A stretch of DNA of 64,000 nucleotides from the NCBI GenBank assembly GCA_028274465.1, contig CM051457.1:63798899-63862898 (forward strand), in the 5' to 3' direction. Under the pieces are notes generated by a model, which worked only from the letters and a program-made list of their open reading frames with translations, searched no databases and was not told where the DNA came from. Origin of the DNA: Plantago ovata (lineage: Eukaryota > Streptophyta > Magnoliopsida > Lamiales > Plantaginaceae). Made by a program: the position numbers and the translations under genes. Numbering within the stretch: position 1 is the first letter of the stretch; every line of letters begins with the position of its first letter. Shown here in pieces: positions 1 to 11,716 of this stretch.

Positions 1-1
1 T

Positions 2-625
2 GTGGCATATGCGCTTAGTGTCACTTGTCGACACCAACAGAATCCAGGAGTACCTCACTGGACTGCTATAAAGAACATTCTTAAGTACCTTCGACGGACT
101 CAGGAAATGTTCTTGGTGTTTGGTGGAGAACCAGAATTAAAGATGTCTGGTTATGTCGACGCTGGATTTGAATCAGATCATGATGACTTTAAGTCACAGA
201 CAGGATACGTATTCAAATTGAACGGAGGAGCTATCTGTTGGAAGAGTTCTAAGAAAGCCACGATTGCTGACTCATCCACAAAAGCCGAGTACATTGCTGC
301 ATCAGAAGCACCGAAAGAAGCTGTCTGGATTTCAGAGTTCTTGAAGGAATTGAGGGTTGTTCCTGCTCCTAGTCCAATAACGATTTATTGTGATAATACG
401 GGCGCCGTCGCTCAAGCCAAGGAGCCTAGATCTACAAATAAGAACAAACATGTACCTAGAAAGTATCACGATATACGTGAGATTATTAATAGAGGAGAAG
501 TTAGTATAGAACATGTCTCTACCACGGACAACGTGGCAGATCCTTTCACCAAGGTCTTATCAGTGGATGTCCACTTAAGACATTATGCTAATCTGGGTAT
601 TAAGCATAAAGGTGACTGGCTCTAG
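2..625 (+). CDS. Copia element A: C-terminal RT/RNase H fragment of pol
   Basis: This is the 3' end of a Ty1/copia polyprotein; its start lies left of the window, and the opening GTG is only the first in-frame codon. The visible domain is RNase H, which degrades the RNA strand during reverse transcription. Recognisable pieces are the SGYVDAGFESD strand, the ADSSTKAEY block, YCDNTGA and the family-typical end NVADPFTK...GDWL. The frame is open to a TAG at 623-625, followed at once by a polypurine tract and an LTR, which is the correct position for the end of pol. No stop or frameshift is seen in this part. Copia assignment is firm; the lineage (TAR/Tork-like) is a guess. Confidence 0.9.
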   Translation: MAYALSVTCRHQQNPGVPHWTAIKNILKYLRRTQEMFLVFGGEPELKMSGYVDAGFESDHDDFKSQTGYVFKLNGGAICWKSSKKATIADSSTKAEYIAASEAPKEAVWISEFLKELRVVPAPSPITIYCDNTGAVAQAKEPRSTNKNKHVPRKYHDIREIINRGEVSIEHVSTTDNVADPFTKVLSVDVHLRHYANLGIKHKGDWL

Positions 626-628
626 TCC

Positions 629-639
629 AAGTGGGAGAT
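629..639 (+). promoter_or_regulatory. Polypurine tract of element A
   Basis: The short purine-rich string AAGTGGGAGAT lies between the pol stop and the TG that opens the LTR. This is the usual plus-strand priming site of copia elements. It fixes the LTR start at 640. Confidence 0.8.
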
Positions 640-1423
640 TGATAGTGTATATTTCCTCGAGACAGTCTTTATTAAGGGCATGCAGCCCTTATAAAGGGCA
701 TATATGTACTATTACACAGGTCAACGTAATATAATATATGTTTGTTGTTTGACTATTGAGTATCACTTTCATATTTATATTACGCCAGGCATACAACATG
801 TCATATATCTATTCCTGTCTGTATTGATATTAAACATGTCCCCTTGGATAGATGACCGATCACACAGATAGTGGGAGCTATGTGAGTTATCATCTATCGC
901 AAACTCTCCCTAGTCGAGGTTCATCTCGGATGTAGGGGTCTGAATGAACCAGCTGAGACTAGTATGCGTGGAGGTTATACTTGTTAGAGCAAGTGTGAGC
1001 CGATCCCACGGCCACGGAACAGATTGTTGGACAATCAAGAAACGTTCCGATAACTACGCATAGTTGTTCGAAGGGTGATTAAAGAACAATGGAAGTACCC
1101 ATCGGACACTCCCATCGATGTATACTCTACACCGAAGTTTCTATTGGAACCGGTAAGTTGTCGAAGTGATGCCAGTCGTCCTTTGGACTTACAGGACTTT
1201 ATCATCACATTTGTTGCCCCATATCCTTGGTGGACCCGTCGATGTCAGCTCTGAATAAGCAGTTGACCCAAGACATGATCCAGGATTATGGCTACATACA
1301 AATGGGGATGATAAGTGTTTCTGTGAAGGATTCATCTCTCATGTGTAGCACACGAGAGTACTGCTCATAGTCGTTCATAGTTGTGATTGGTAAAACCGCT
1401 GGCCAGCGTATCAATATTATTAT
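640..1423 (+). repeat. Element A 3' LTR, left part
   Basis: The LTR begins with TGATAGTG directly after the polypurine tract. It is interrupted at 1423 by the chromovirus array; the target-site copy ATTAT is 1419-1423 and reappears at 20306-20310. The rest of the LTR is 20311-21593, giving about 2.07 kb in all. No gene is seen here. Confidence 0.85.
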
Positions 1424-2277
1424 TGTGAAATCCTCGGATAAATCTCAAGGATAATATGGTACGGGGTATGTTATGTATTACTATTTCATAGGGTTGAGCA
1501 TAGACCTAGATTTCTTAACATTACGTTTATTAACTGTGCTTCTAACAGTAGCCGGAAATTGTAGGTTTATGTTATCACTTAATCAGTTTTGAAAGAAAAA
1601 TAAAATAAAATAAAATACTAATAATAAAATATATATACTAAAATAATAAACATAAATACGAACAATGAACTAATGAAAACTTAAATTTTTATGCTCAGGA
1701 ACGAAAGTTGGAAGAGAAGAAGTCAATGTTAATGCAAAATTTATCCTATGATCAATTGTCACCTTATAAATGTACACATTTATAAGGAAATTGAGCAACC
1801 AAAAGTAAACTCACTAACAACATGAACTAGTCCACTAACACATGAAAAGGTTGACTAGAGTCCACCCCACCCCAAATAAATAGGGGTATTCTCTCATTCT
1901 TCACTCCACACTCCTCACTTTACTAAAAAAAAGAAAAGAGAGAAGACAAAAAGTCTTCTCCTTTCACCCAAAGCTCTCGGCACATAGGATTTCTCCATTT
2001 CACTCCAATCTCCTACCTATAGTCAAGGAAAATCCAACAAGAAGCAAAGCCTCACAAATCAAGGAGCAAAAGATCAACTTTCCATCTAGGAGGAAGGATC
2101 TCAAAAGAACAAACATCAATCAAAAAAAAAAAAAAAAGAGAAAGAAAACAAGGTGGGTAAAATCTCAATTCACCTCTTAAAACTCTACAAGCTTCATTCT
2201 AATAACAGGCATGTAAAAATCAAAGCTATTAACTACTTTCTTTGCTTAATTCTTAAACTTAAACTTGGTTTTGAGTA

Positions 2278-2599
2278 CATGCATGAATAGACCTAGGTCT
2301 CTTAAACACTCTTGATCATGTTTTCTTTCAAATTTTAATTTTGATTACATGCATGTGTAGATCTAGGCCTCTTAAACATTCTTGCTCAAGATTTACTCTA
2401 AAAGTTAATTTTGATTACATGCATGTATAGATCTAGATTTCTTGACCTCCTTATTCTAAGTTTTATACTAAAATATAAATTTATTTGTATGCATGTGAAG
2501 ATCTTGTTAATCTTGACCTCATATGCTTAAAATTGGTGTCACTCTTGAATCACTTTTACTTAAAGACTCTACAAAGATATAAGTTTGAATTCATGCATG
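2278..2599 (+). promoter_or_regulatory. Cluster of RY-type CATGCATG motifs in LTR 1
   Basis: CATGCATG occurs at 2278, 2348, 2418 and 2592, with TATGCATG at 2488. Each is followed by a degenerate TAGATCT(T/A)G...CTTGA/CTTAAAC block, so these are diverged repeats of about 70 bp. The counterparts are 9592-9975 in LTR 2 and 18173-18556 in LTR 3. CATGCA is the known RY element bound by plant B3 factors of the ABI3/FUS3/LEC2 group. Use as a regulatory site here is inference. Confidence 0.5.
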
Positions 2600-3541
2600 T
2601 GTAGATCTTGAAATTCTTGACTCAATAGACTCAAAGGTTTTCTTTAGAAGTGTATAAACTGGTCTAGAGGTTATAAGATAGTCAAGAATTGAATTGCATG
2701 TGTAAAATTGAGGTTGAAATGGTAAAAATTGGAAGTGTCATAATTTCCGTAGCTAAATGGTATTGTTTAGTGAAAGTTCTACCAAAAATAGTAACGTTAG
2801 GTATTTCGTAACACCAATTTTTCTGTGTCCAATAGACACGTACAGGAAGACCTGAAACTTGGAATTTCTGTAAAATAGCTATTAATGAATTAACTAAAAA
2901 TAGTACAAGTTCACGGTTCTCGAAGGGGTCTAGATTAGAGGAGTTCCACCATTTCTACAGTTTCAGGGGGTAAATGTATTTCAACTGAACTTAAATTTTT
3001 GTTTATACTGAATCTATGTGTTAGTTAACTTTTGGAACTGGAACTAGAATTTTTCATTATGTCATGAATATTTTATGAATTGTTTGATTTCATTGCTGCC
3101 TGCTGGAGTGTTGAGTTTGTAAAAATGATTATGCTTAGCTCAATAGGTATTATTAGGCCTAAAAGTAGTCATTGGGAATCCAATAGGTCACCCTATATCA
3201 ATAAAATAACAACCTTAGTTTACAATACTTTAATCACTCTGAATGATTTATTTGTTAAGTAATAAACTGCTGTCCCAAAAGAGTTTGTAACCTACCACCA
3301 TATTTGATAATTAAAAATCAACGTACTTGACTCAAAATCATCGTTTGAACTTATTAAAAAATATTATACTATAATTGGCAAGAAGTTATAGCATAAGGGT
3401 GAAAAATAACCCTTATGAACTTCTAAGCACGAACGTGTTATGAATTCATTCTATGAACCAAACTGTTCGGAAACCTAAAGAAACAAGTGAAATGAAATTA
3501 GAAGCTTAATTTATGAAAACTTAGAACATGCGAAACCATAT

Positions 3542-3815
3542 AGGAGGGTGGCAACCTCAATAAAAAGAGATCCCACAAAAGTCGAGGGCGGCAACCTCGT
3601 TAAAAGAGATCCCCACTTTATCGAGGGCGGCAACCTCGTTAAAAAGAGATCCCCACTATATATCCCGAGGACGGCAACCTCGCTAAAAAGAGATCCCGAC
3701 CAAACTGAGGGTGGCAACCTCGTTAAAAAGAGATCCCCACTATGTCGAGGGCGGCAACCTCGTTAAAAAGAGATCCCCATTGACCGAGGGTAACAACCTC
3801 GTTTCAAAAGAGATC
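3542..3815 (+). repeat. Minisatellite of about 39 bp in LTR 1 with hairpin cores
   Basis: About seven imperfect tandem units have the core CGAGGGCGGCAACCTCG followed by (T)TAAAAAGAGATCCCCAC. Each core is an inverted repeat (CGAGG...CCTCG). The same array is at about 10920-11193 in LTR 2 and 19500-19773 in LTR 3. ORFs on either strand here follow from the repeat period, which is often a multiple of three. Confidence 0.9.
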
Positions 3816-4350
3816 TTCCTCTAACATTATAATAATAATATTTCAAAGAGTTTAATTTAAGCATGGAAACTTATTTATCAAAAATAGTGGCAAATCTGTT
3901 ATACGAAAAATTAAGTTTTATTTTAGTCACATTCTTGGAAGAAATGTTTAGTATTATCATTTTGTTTGCATTATTTTTCTAAAAAGAAAAATCTCAGCCC
4001 TTGAACCCACTGAGCTCGTTTGGCTCATCCCTCCTTTGTTAAAAATATTACAGATGCAAATGTTTTCGAAAGGATCAGTGATGTTTCAATTGAAGATGTC
4101 CAAAAAGGAGAAGATCGCTGAAGAAGAAAGGAAGTTCTGTCAATAAAGAAATATTTTTATTAGTCTAGAACTTTTGGATGTGTTCAAATTAGTACTTTTG
4201 TGTAATATTAAAACTTAAGAGTCTGCAATAACTATAGACGAAAATGTTTTATCCGGTTTGTAATCCTTAATGAAGTTATGACATTGGGATGAATGTTTAA
4301 TTGAGTATTACATGCATGTCTAACACCACAATTAGTTGGGGTGTTACAGT

Positions 4351-4362
4351 TGGTATCAGAGC
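4351..4362 (+). promoter_or_regulatory. Primer-binding site, internal region 1
   Basis: TGGTATCAGAGC starts two bases after the LTR. It is complementary to the 3' end of plant initiator tRNA-Met, the usual minus-strand primer of this group. Confidence 0.9.
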
Positions 4363-4782
4363 CCGGTTTACTTAATGGCCGGGCTAACAAAGATAGGATC
4401 TTTGGTCTGTGGATACCGCATGTTTATACACCAAAATAATAATAATATATATATATATATAAAAAAAAAGTGTAATCAACACTTAAAGATATATTTTGAT
4501 TTCATTAATAAAACAACAAAAAAACATTATAAAATAAATAAATAAATAAAAAATAATACAAACAATCAACAACGACAACAATAGATTTATTTTCGCATTT
4601 TATCGTATGTTAAAATAACTATCGAAAGGTGTGTATAGTGTTTTATTTTCCATTCTATTCTCAACTCAATACGTGTAACAAGTATATGTGTGTATGTTTT
4701 CTTTCTTACTTGGTTTTACTAATATTTAGCAACTAACTTGACGAACTAATTGTAACATTAGCACTGACATTAATTCGCGTAG
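4363..4782 (+). other. Leader between PBS and extra ORF, internal region 1
   Basis: AT-rich untranslated leader with an (AT)n run near 4447-4460, A-runs and (AAAT)n near 4530-4550. The matching leader of unit 2 is 11717-12136. No gene is seen. Confidence 0.7.
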
Positions 4783-5271
4783 ATGTCTTCTGACCCCTCT
4801 ATGTCCCCTGAGTACCCATCATCACCATCTGAGGGATCATCTGAGCATCCTCTGTCTCCAGACTCTCCATTTTCAGAGGTTCCACCGAGCTTTGCTGTGC
4901 ATCTTGAGTGCATGGAGCATATTGCATATCAGGATCAGCTTATCACTTTTCATGAGGACCACATTGCACTACTCGAGTATCAGCTTCAGGCCAGACAGGC
5001 TGATATTCAGGATCTTATCATGGTCGGGGAGTCCCTGATCATCCAGCGAGATCAGGCTCGCCAGGAGTTAGTTCATACCTACGTTCAGCTTGCTGAGATG
5101 ATACAGCTTCTTGATCACCTTGACCAGATACTCCTTGGGATGCAGCAGTTCGTGGCTCCTGATGTTGCTGCCCCACCTGTTGCTCCACCAGTTTACCCAC
5201 TTGATCCATAGGTGGAGGTCATTGAGATCTCTGATGATGACATGGATGGACCTGGGGATGATGATGTTTGA
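4783..5271 (+). pseudogene. Extra ORF upstream of gag, copy 1, truncated by TAG
   Basis: The ATG at 4783 opens a 142-codon frame that stops at TAG 5209-5211. Copy 2 reads a glutamate there (TAG versus GAG) and continues 20 residues. The N-terminus is Ser/Pro-rich (about residues 1-35). The middle (about 45-125) is helical and rich in Gln, Leu, Ile and Glu, as in a coiled coil. A Pro/Ala linker follows. The lost tail holds the acidic VIEISDDD motif. It lies after the PBS and before gag, in another frame from gag. I do not recognise the family; extra ORFs at this position are known in some plant gypsy elements. Confidence 0.7.
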
Positions 5272-5600
5272 GATCCTAGGATTACGGATTAGTGATATCT
5301 ATCTTTTGTGCATGTATCTTTATGACTCGACTTAGTAACTCCGTACTCTAGTTTATGTGTGACGCGTAGTAGCAGTTATGACGTAGTAGCAGTTATGAGT
5401 AGGCATTTTGCTTCACGCCTTGACTCCTAGGGTCCAGTAGGGCTGACTTGATTATGTTAATATTTTGCCATCTATTGTGATCATTCGATCACTATTCTAC
5501 ACTTTAACTTACTCTTTCCTAATACCTTATTACTACTATAGTTTTTATTATTTTATTAATCATCTAACAAACTAATGCAACGTCGAGAACAACATTGCAG
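5272..5600 (+). other. Spacer between extra ORF and gag, internal region 1
   Basis: Non-coding stretch with a short direct repeat GTAGTAGCAGTTATGA near 5366-5400. The equivalent in unit 2 is 12626-12954. No gene or clear signal is seen; how ribosomes or splicing bring the gag start to the 5' end is not visible. Confidence 0.5.
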
Positions 5601-7559
5601 ATGGACGATCATGATAATGATAATCCAAATTTAACGTCACATGCTGAGGGAAACCATGAAAATATCACCGCCCAAGCTATGCAACAGGTCATGCAATACT
5701 TTCAACGGCAAAATGAACTTGCAGAACAGCAACAAAAAAACAGCAATCGGGATGAAGGTTATGATCGAGTGCTGGAACGATTTCTTCGTTTTGACCCACC
5801 TGAGTTTCATGGCCATGTTGATGATGTCAAGGCGGAAAAATGGGTCAATGCAATGGAAAAACTATTTAGTGTGCTCGACTACAACGACGAGTTAAAATTA
5901 AGGCTAGTTGGCCATCGGATGGAAGGCGCAGCACATGAATGGTGGAAGTCAGTGCTCACTCGTTGGGCAAGGGATGCAACTGCTCGTACCTGGGAGAACT
6001 TTATCACCAAGTTTCAAAATCAGTTTGTACCACCCGAAGTCAAGGAGAAACATCGGGAGGAGTTTCTGAAAATTAACCAAGGAAGCAAGTCGGTGGCACA
6101 ATATGAGACTGAGTTTCATCGCTTATCACGCTATGCTCCGGGTCTGATATCTCAGGAAACTGATAAGATCCGAATGTTTCATAGGGGATTGAGGCCTTCA
6201 ATTCAAGATCGAATGGCTTCAGTGGTGGTGAGAAATTTCAGCGAGGAGGTCAGAATCGCAGCTCAGGTCGAGAGCAACATTACTAGGCTAGCCCCACGTT
6301 TCACCCGTCCTAGTGGAGGAATTCAGAAAACATCACCCAATCAGGGACCACGGCCAACGAAAATGGGACCTACCAACTTTGGGGCAAATTGGGCAGGAAA
6401 TTCAAAAGGAAAAGGGAAAGTTGACGCAAGAGAATGTACGTTCTGTAAAAGAACAGGACATAAAGTAGAAGATTGTTGGCAGAAGCAGGGAAAATGCATG
6501 CGATGCGGGGGTGCTGATCATGCTACTTTTGAATGCCCTAGGAAAAATCAACATGCCGTGCAGGAAAACACGCGCCCTAATGTACCAGGAAGGGTATTCT
6601 CTATCACCGGAAAGGAAAATCCAGAATGCCAAGATATGGTGGAAGGTACGCTCCCTGTAACTGGAACTCTAGCTAAAGTATTATTTGATACAGGTTCCTC
6701 TCATTCTTTCGTAGCATCTCAGTTCATTAATGGCAAAAACACTTGTAGAGAAAAGTTGCCTTATACCTTAGAGGTAGCTACACCTTTAGGAAATAAGGAA
6801 ATTTCACAGGTTATACATAACTCATGTGACATCGTTATCTGTGGCGAAAATTTTCCTGCTAACCTTGTTGAACTTCAAATTTACGAATATGACATTATTC
6901 TTGGAATGGATTGGTTGGCTGAACACCACGCCCAGATGGATTGTCGTGGGAAGAGTGTCGTGTTACGAAACCCTAGGGGTGAGAATGTAAGGTTCAAAGG
7001 AAGAAGTCGAGTGAGAGAAATTTCCCTCATCTCGGCAGTTAGGGCATGCAAAGCGCTTCAGAAGGGAGCATGTGGATTCATAGCATATCTTGTCAACAAA
7101 TCGACGGATACAACACCACTTGAGAAAATACCGGTGGTGTCTGAATATGCTGACATTTTTCCCAAGGAGCTCACAGAAATGCCGCCCCATCGAGATGTGG
7201 AATTTACCATCGATCTGATTCCGGGCACCTCCCCTATTGCGCAATCGGCATATCGCATGGCACCACGTGAGGTGCAAGAACTCAAGGTTAAGTTGCAGAA
7301 ATTAGTGGAACAAGGATTTGTGCGCGCTAGCACATCGCCTTGGGGATCACCGGTGTTATTTGTAAAGAAAAAAGATGGGACTCTTCGTTTGTGCGTAGAT
7401 TATCGAGAATTGAATAAGGTGACAGTAAAGAATAAGTACCCATTACCCCGTATAGATGAACTATTTGATCAGTTACAAGGAGCTAAGGTGATCTCCAAGA
7501 TGGATCTTCAGCAAGGGTACCACCAACTTAGGATTAAGGAGACACTTTTGGTGGGTTAA
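5601..7559 (+). pseudogene. Chromovirus gag-protease-RT (N part), unit 1
   Basis: The first ATG in the gag frame is at 5601. Gag capsid follows (about residues 45-215, with WWKS...W...F...QF and the YAPGLI block). Two CCHC zinc knuckles, [14 protein letters not shown] and [14 protein letters not shown], encode the nucleocapsid (near 6436-6540). The aspartic protease has [11 protein letters not shown] near 6676. RT begins with the [11 protein letters not shown] and [13 protein letters not shown] blocks. The frame then jumps by a 1,225-bp deletion from inside RT to the integrase zinc finger and ends at TAA 7557-7559. The catalytic RT core, RNase H and the first part of integrase are therefore missing, and unit 1 cannot encode a working pol. 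Confidence 0.92.
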
Positions 7560-7560
7560 C

Positions 7561-8766
7561 ATGAAAAATCAAATTGCTGAGTATGTCGCGAAATGTCCCA
7601 CTTGTCAACGAGTGAAGGCAGAACATCAACGTCCAGGGGGGTTATTGCAACCTTTACCGATTCCTGAATGGAAATGGGACCATGTAACGATGGACTTTGT
7701 TACTGATCTACCAAAGTCCATGGGAGGCCACGACACGATCTGGGTTGTCATTGACCGATTGACCAAGTCGGCACACTTCTTACCCATGAAAAAGACAGAT
7801 CATCTAGAGAAGTTGGCTAAGTTGTATATCCGAGAGATTGTTCGACTCCATAGGGTACCTGCAAGCATAGTGTCGGATAGAGACCCAAGATTTGTATCTC
7901 GATTTTGGAAAGGTCTTCATGAAGGACTAGGAACAACCCTAAGTTTTAGCACAGCGGCTCATCCCCAGACGGACGGTCAATCAGAATGAACCATCCAGGT
8001 TCTGGAAGATATGTTACGGGCATGTGTGATGGATTTTCCAGGAACTTGGGCTGACCATCTGCCACTTGCGGAATTTGCCTACAACAATAGCTTTCAAGCC
8101 ACAATCGGAATGGCTCCTTATGAGGCTTTGTACGGGAGGAAATGTCGTTCACCTTTGCATTGGGATTTCGAGGATAGATGGGGTTCCAAAGGAAAAAGTC
8201 AAGAAAAAGGTTCAATGCAGTATGTAGATCTCGTATAAGATACAATTGAAAAGGTCAAATTAATCAAGGACAGAATCCAGACCGCCCAGAGTCGCCAAAA
8301 AAGTTATGCCGATAGTCGACGACGCGAGTTGGAATTTCAAGTTGGAGATTTAGTCTATCTACGCGTTAGTCCGCAAAAGGGAAAAATTAACCCTAGGAAG
8401 AAAGGGAAGTTAGGACCCAGGTATATGGGACCCTATACCAATCAGGAAAGAATAGGACCCGTGGCGTATTGACTCCTCCTGCCGACTGAGCTTGCAGGTA
8501 TGCACGACGTTTTTCACGTCTCCCGGTTGAAGAAATGTCACCCTGAAACCAAACATGTCCTTCCATCAAATGCACCAGACATACTAGAGGACCTCACATA
8601 CGTAGAAAAACCCATTGCAATAGTAGATCGAAAGGAGAAGAAGTTAAGGACTAAGAGTGTTCCATTGGTGAAGGTCATATGGAAACATCATGATCATCCA
8701 GAAGAAGCCACATGGGAGGTCGAAAGCAAAATGAGAAAGGAACATCCAGAACTTTTTGATACCTGA
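7561..8766 (+). pseudogene. Chromovirus integrase and chromodomain-like tail, unit 1
   Basis: This continues pol after the deletion. It holds the end of the HHCC zinc finger (KCPTCQRVK), the integrase core with catalytic Asp in MDFVTDL, Asp in VSDRDPRF and Glu after [10 protein letters not shown], then the GPY/F-type module (KLGPRYMGPY) and a C-terminal VKVIWKHH...EEATWE segment. That segment resembles the chromodomain of Del/Tekay chromoviruses, which targets integration to chromatin. Three nonsense codons break it: TGA at 7987-7989, TAA at 8236-8238 and TGA at 8470-8472. In unit 2 the matching codons are CGA, CAA and CGA, so each is a C-to-T change. Confidence 0.9.
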
Positions 8767-8787
8767 ATTTGGGGACCAAATTCATAT

Positions 8788-8800
8788 AAGGGGGGAGGAG
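8788..8800 (+). promoter_or_regulatory. Polypurine tract, unit 1
   Basis: AAGGGGGGAGGAG abuts the TG of LTR 2. An identical tract lies at 17368-17380 before LTR 3. Confidence 0.92.
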
Positions 8801-11702
8801 TGTGAAATCCTCGGATAAATCTCAAGGATAATATGGTACGGGGTATGTTATGTATTACTATTTCATATGGTTGAGCATAGACCTAGATTTCTTAACATTA
8901 CGTTTATTAACTGTGCTTCTAACAGTAGCCGGAAATCGTAGGTTTATGTTATCACTTAATCAGTTTTGAAAGAAAAACAAAATAAAATAAAATACTAATA
9001 GTAAAAAATATATACTAAAATAATAAACATAAATACGAACAATGAACTAATGAAAACTTAAATTTATATGCTCGGGAACGAAAGTTGGAAGAGAAGAAGT
9101 CAATGTTAATGCAAAATTTATCCTATGATCAATTGTCACCTTATAAATGTACACATTTATAAGGAAATTGAGCAACCAAAAGTAAACTCACGAAAAACAT
9201 GAACTAGTCCACTAACACATAAAAAGGTTGACTAGAGTCCACCCCACCCCAAATAAATAGGGGTCTTCTCTCATTCTTCACTCCACACTCCTCACTTTAC
9301 TAAAAAAAAAGAAAAGAGAGAAGGCAAAAAGTCTTCTCCTTTCACCCAAAGCTCTCGGCACATAGGATTTCTCCATTTCACTCCAATCTCCTACCTATAG
9401 TCAAGGAAAATCCAACAAGAAGCAAAGCCTCACAAATCAAGGAGCACAAGATCAACTTTCCATCTAGGAGGAAGGATCTCAAGAAAAGAACAAACATCAA
9501 TCAAAAAAAAAAAGAGAAAGAAAACAAGGTGGGTAAAATCTCTATTCACCTCTTAAAACTCTACAAGCTTCATTCTAATAACATGCATGTAAAAATCAAA
9601 GCTATTAACTACTTTCTTTGCTTAAGTCTTAAACTTAAACTTGGTTTTGAGTACATGCATGAATAGACCTAGGTCTCTTAAACACTCTTGATCATGTTTT
9701 CTTTCAAATTTTAATTTTGATTACAAGCATGTGTAGATCTAGGCCTCTTAAACATTCTTGCTCAAGATTTACTCTAAAAGTTAATTTTGATTACATGCAT
9801 GTATAGATCTAGATTTCTTGACCTCCTTATTCTAAGTTTTATACTAAAATATAAATTTATTTGTATGCATGTGAAGATCTTGTTAATCTTGACCTCATAT
9901 GCTTAAAATTGGTGTCACTCTTGAATCACTTTTACTTAAAGACTCTACAAAGATATAGGTTTGAATTCATGCATGTGTAGATCTTGAAATTCTTGACTCA
10001 TTAGACTCAAAGGTTTTCTTTAGAAGTGTATAAACTGGTCTAGAGGTTATAAGGTAGTCAAGAATTGAATTGCATGTGTAAAATTGAGGTTGAAATGGTA
10101 AAAATTGGAAGTGTCATAATTTCCGTAGCTAAATGGTACTGTTTAGTGAAAATTCTACCAAAAATAGTAAAGTTAGGTATTTATTAACAACAAGTTTTCT
10201 GTGTCAAATATACACGAATAGGAAGACCTGAAACTTGGAATTTCTGTAGATTAGCTATTAATGGATTAACTAAAAATAGTACAAGTTCACGGTTCTGGAA
10301 GGGGTCTAGATTAGAGGAGTTCCACCATTTCTACAGTTTCAGGGGGTAAATGTATTTCAACTGAACTTAAATATTTGTCTGTACTGAATCTATGTGTTAG
10401 TTAACTTTTGGAACTGGAACTAGAATTTTTCATTATGTCATGAATATTTTATGAATTGTTTGATTTCATTGCTGCCTGCTGGAGTGTTGAGTTTGTAAAA
10501 ATGATTATGCTTAGCTCAATAGGTATTATTAGGCCTAAAAGTAGTCATTGGGAAGCCAATAGGTCACCCTATATCAATAAAATAACAACCTTAGTTTACA
10601 ATACTTTAATCACTCTGAAATGATTTATTTGTTAAGTAATAAACTGCTGTCCCAAAAGAGTTTGTAACCTACCACCATATTTGATAATTAAAAATCAACG
10701 TAATTGACTCAAAATCATCGTTTGAACTTATTAAAAAATATTATACTATAATTGGCAAGAAGTTATAGCATAAGGGTGAAAAATAACCCTTATGAACTTC
10801 TAAGCACGAACGTGTTATGAGTTCATTCTATGAACCAAACTGTTCGGAAACCTAAAGAAACAAGTGAAATGAAATTAGAAGCTTAATTTATGAAAACTTA
10901 GAACATACGAAACCATATAGGAGGGTGGCAACCTCGATAAAAAGATATCCCACAAAAGTCGAGGGCGGCAACCTCGTTAAAAAGAGATCCCCACTTTATC
11001 GAGGGTGGCAACCTCGTTAAAAAGAGATCCCCACTATATATCCCGAGGGCGGCAACCTCGCTAAAAAGAGATCCTGACCAAACTGAGGGTGGCAACCTCG
11101 TTAAAAAGATATCCCCACTATGTCGAGGGCGGCAACCTCGTTAAAAAGAGATCCCCATTGACCGAGGGTAACAACCTCGTTTCAAAAGAGATCTTCCACT
11201 AACATTATAATAATAATATTTCAAAGAGTTTAATTTAAGCATGGAAACTTATTTATCAAAAATAGTGGCAAATCTGTTATAAGAAAAATTAAGTTTTATT
11301 TTAGTCACATTCTTGGAAGAAATGTTTAGTATTATCTTTTTGTTTGCATTATTTTTCTAAAAAGAAAAATCTCACCCCTTGAACCCACTGAGCTCGTTTG
11401 GCTCATCCCTCTTTTGTTAAAAATATTACAGATGCAAATGTTTTCGAAGAAGTCCAAAAAGGAGAAGATCGCTGAAGAAGAAAGGAAGTTCTGTCAATAA
11501 AGAAATATTTTTATTAGTCTAGAACTTTTGGGTGTGTTCAAATTAGTACTTTTGTGTAATATTAAAACTTAAGAGTCTGTAATAACTATAGACGAAAATG
11601 TTTTATCCGGTTTGTAATCCTTAATGAAGTTATGACATTGGGATGAATGTTTAATTGAGTATTACATGCATGTCTAACACCACAATCAGTTGGGGTGTTA
11701 CA
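8801..11702 (+). repeat. Chromovirus LTR 2 (2,902 bp), shared middle LTR
   Basis: It serves as the 3' LTR of unit 1 and the 5' LTR of unit 2. It is 23 bp shorter than LTRs 1 and 3, mainly from a deletion near 11447 in the block before CCAAAAAGGAG. It contains the same CATGCATG cluster (9592-9975, one site mutated to AAGCATG) and hairpin minisatellite (about 10920-11193). Confidence 0.93.
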
Positions 11703-11704
11703 GT

Positions 11705-11716
11705 TGGTATCAGAGC
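11705..11716 (+). promoter_or_regulatory. Primer-binding site, internal region 2
   Basis: TGGTATCAGAGC two bases after LTR 2, identical to the site of unit 1. Confidence 0.9.

Larger units (their letters stand above)
1424..4348 (+). repeat. Chromovirus LTR 1 (2,925 bp)
   Basis: It starts TGTGAAATCCTCGG and ends GTGTTACA just before a tRNA-Met type primer site. The last 26 bp form a terminal inverted structure, TAACACC...GGTGTTA. Inside are a pyrimidine-rich leader (about 1890-1925), a cluster of CATGCATG motifs, and a tandem repeat of about 39 bp at 3542-3815. Short ORFs in it are chance readings of the repeats. Confidence 0.93.

Noticed and set aside
3080..3262. 60-codon frame in LTR 1
   Set aside because: The same LTR region in LTRs 2 and 3 carries an indel that breaks it; non-coding LTR sequence.
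3548..3766. Open frames on both strands over the LTR minisatellite (also 10898-11095, 19477-19674)
   Set aside because: The open frames follow from the repeat sequence; no start context or conserved product.
3542..3815. Regular repeats with short variable spacers, like a CRISPR array
   Set aside because: It lies in a plant retrotransposon LTR and is present in all three LTRs with the same spacers; no cas genes. It is a minisatellite.
4351..4370. tRNA gene at the primer-binding sites
   Set aside because: Only the short complement of a tRNA 3' end is present; no cloverleaf.
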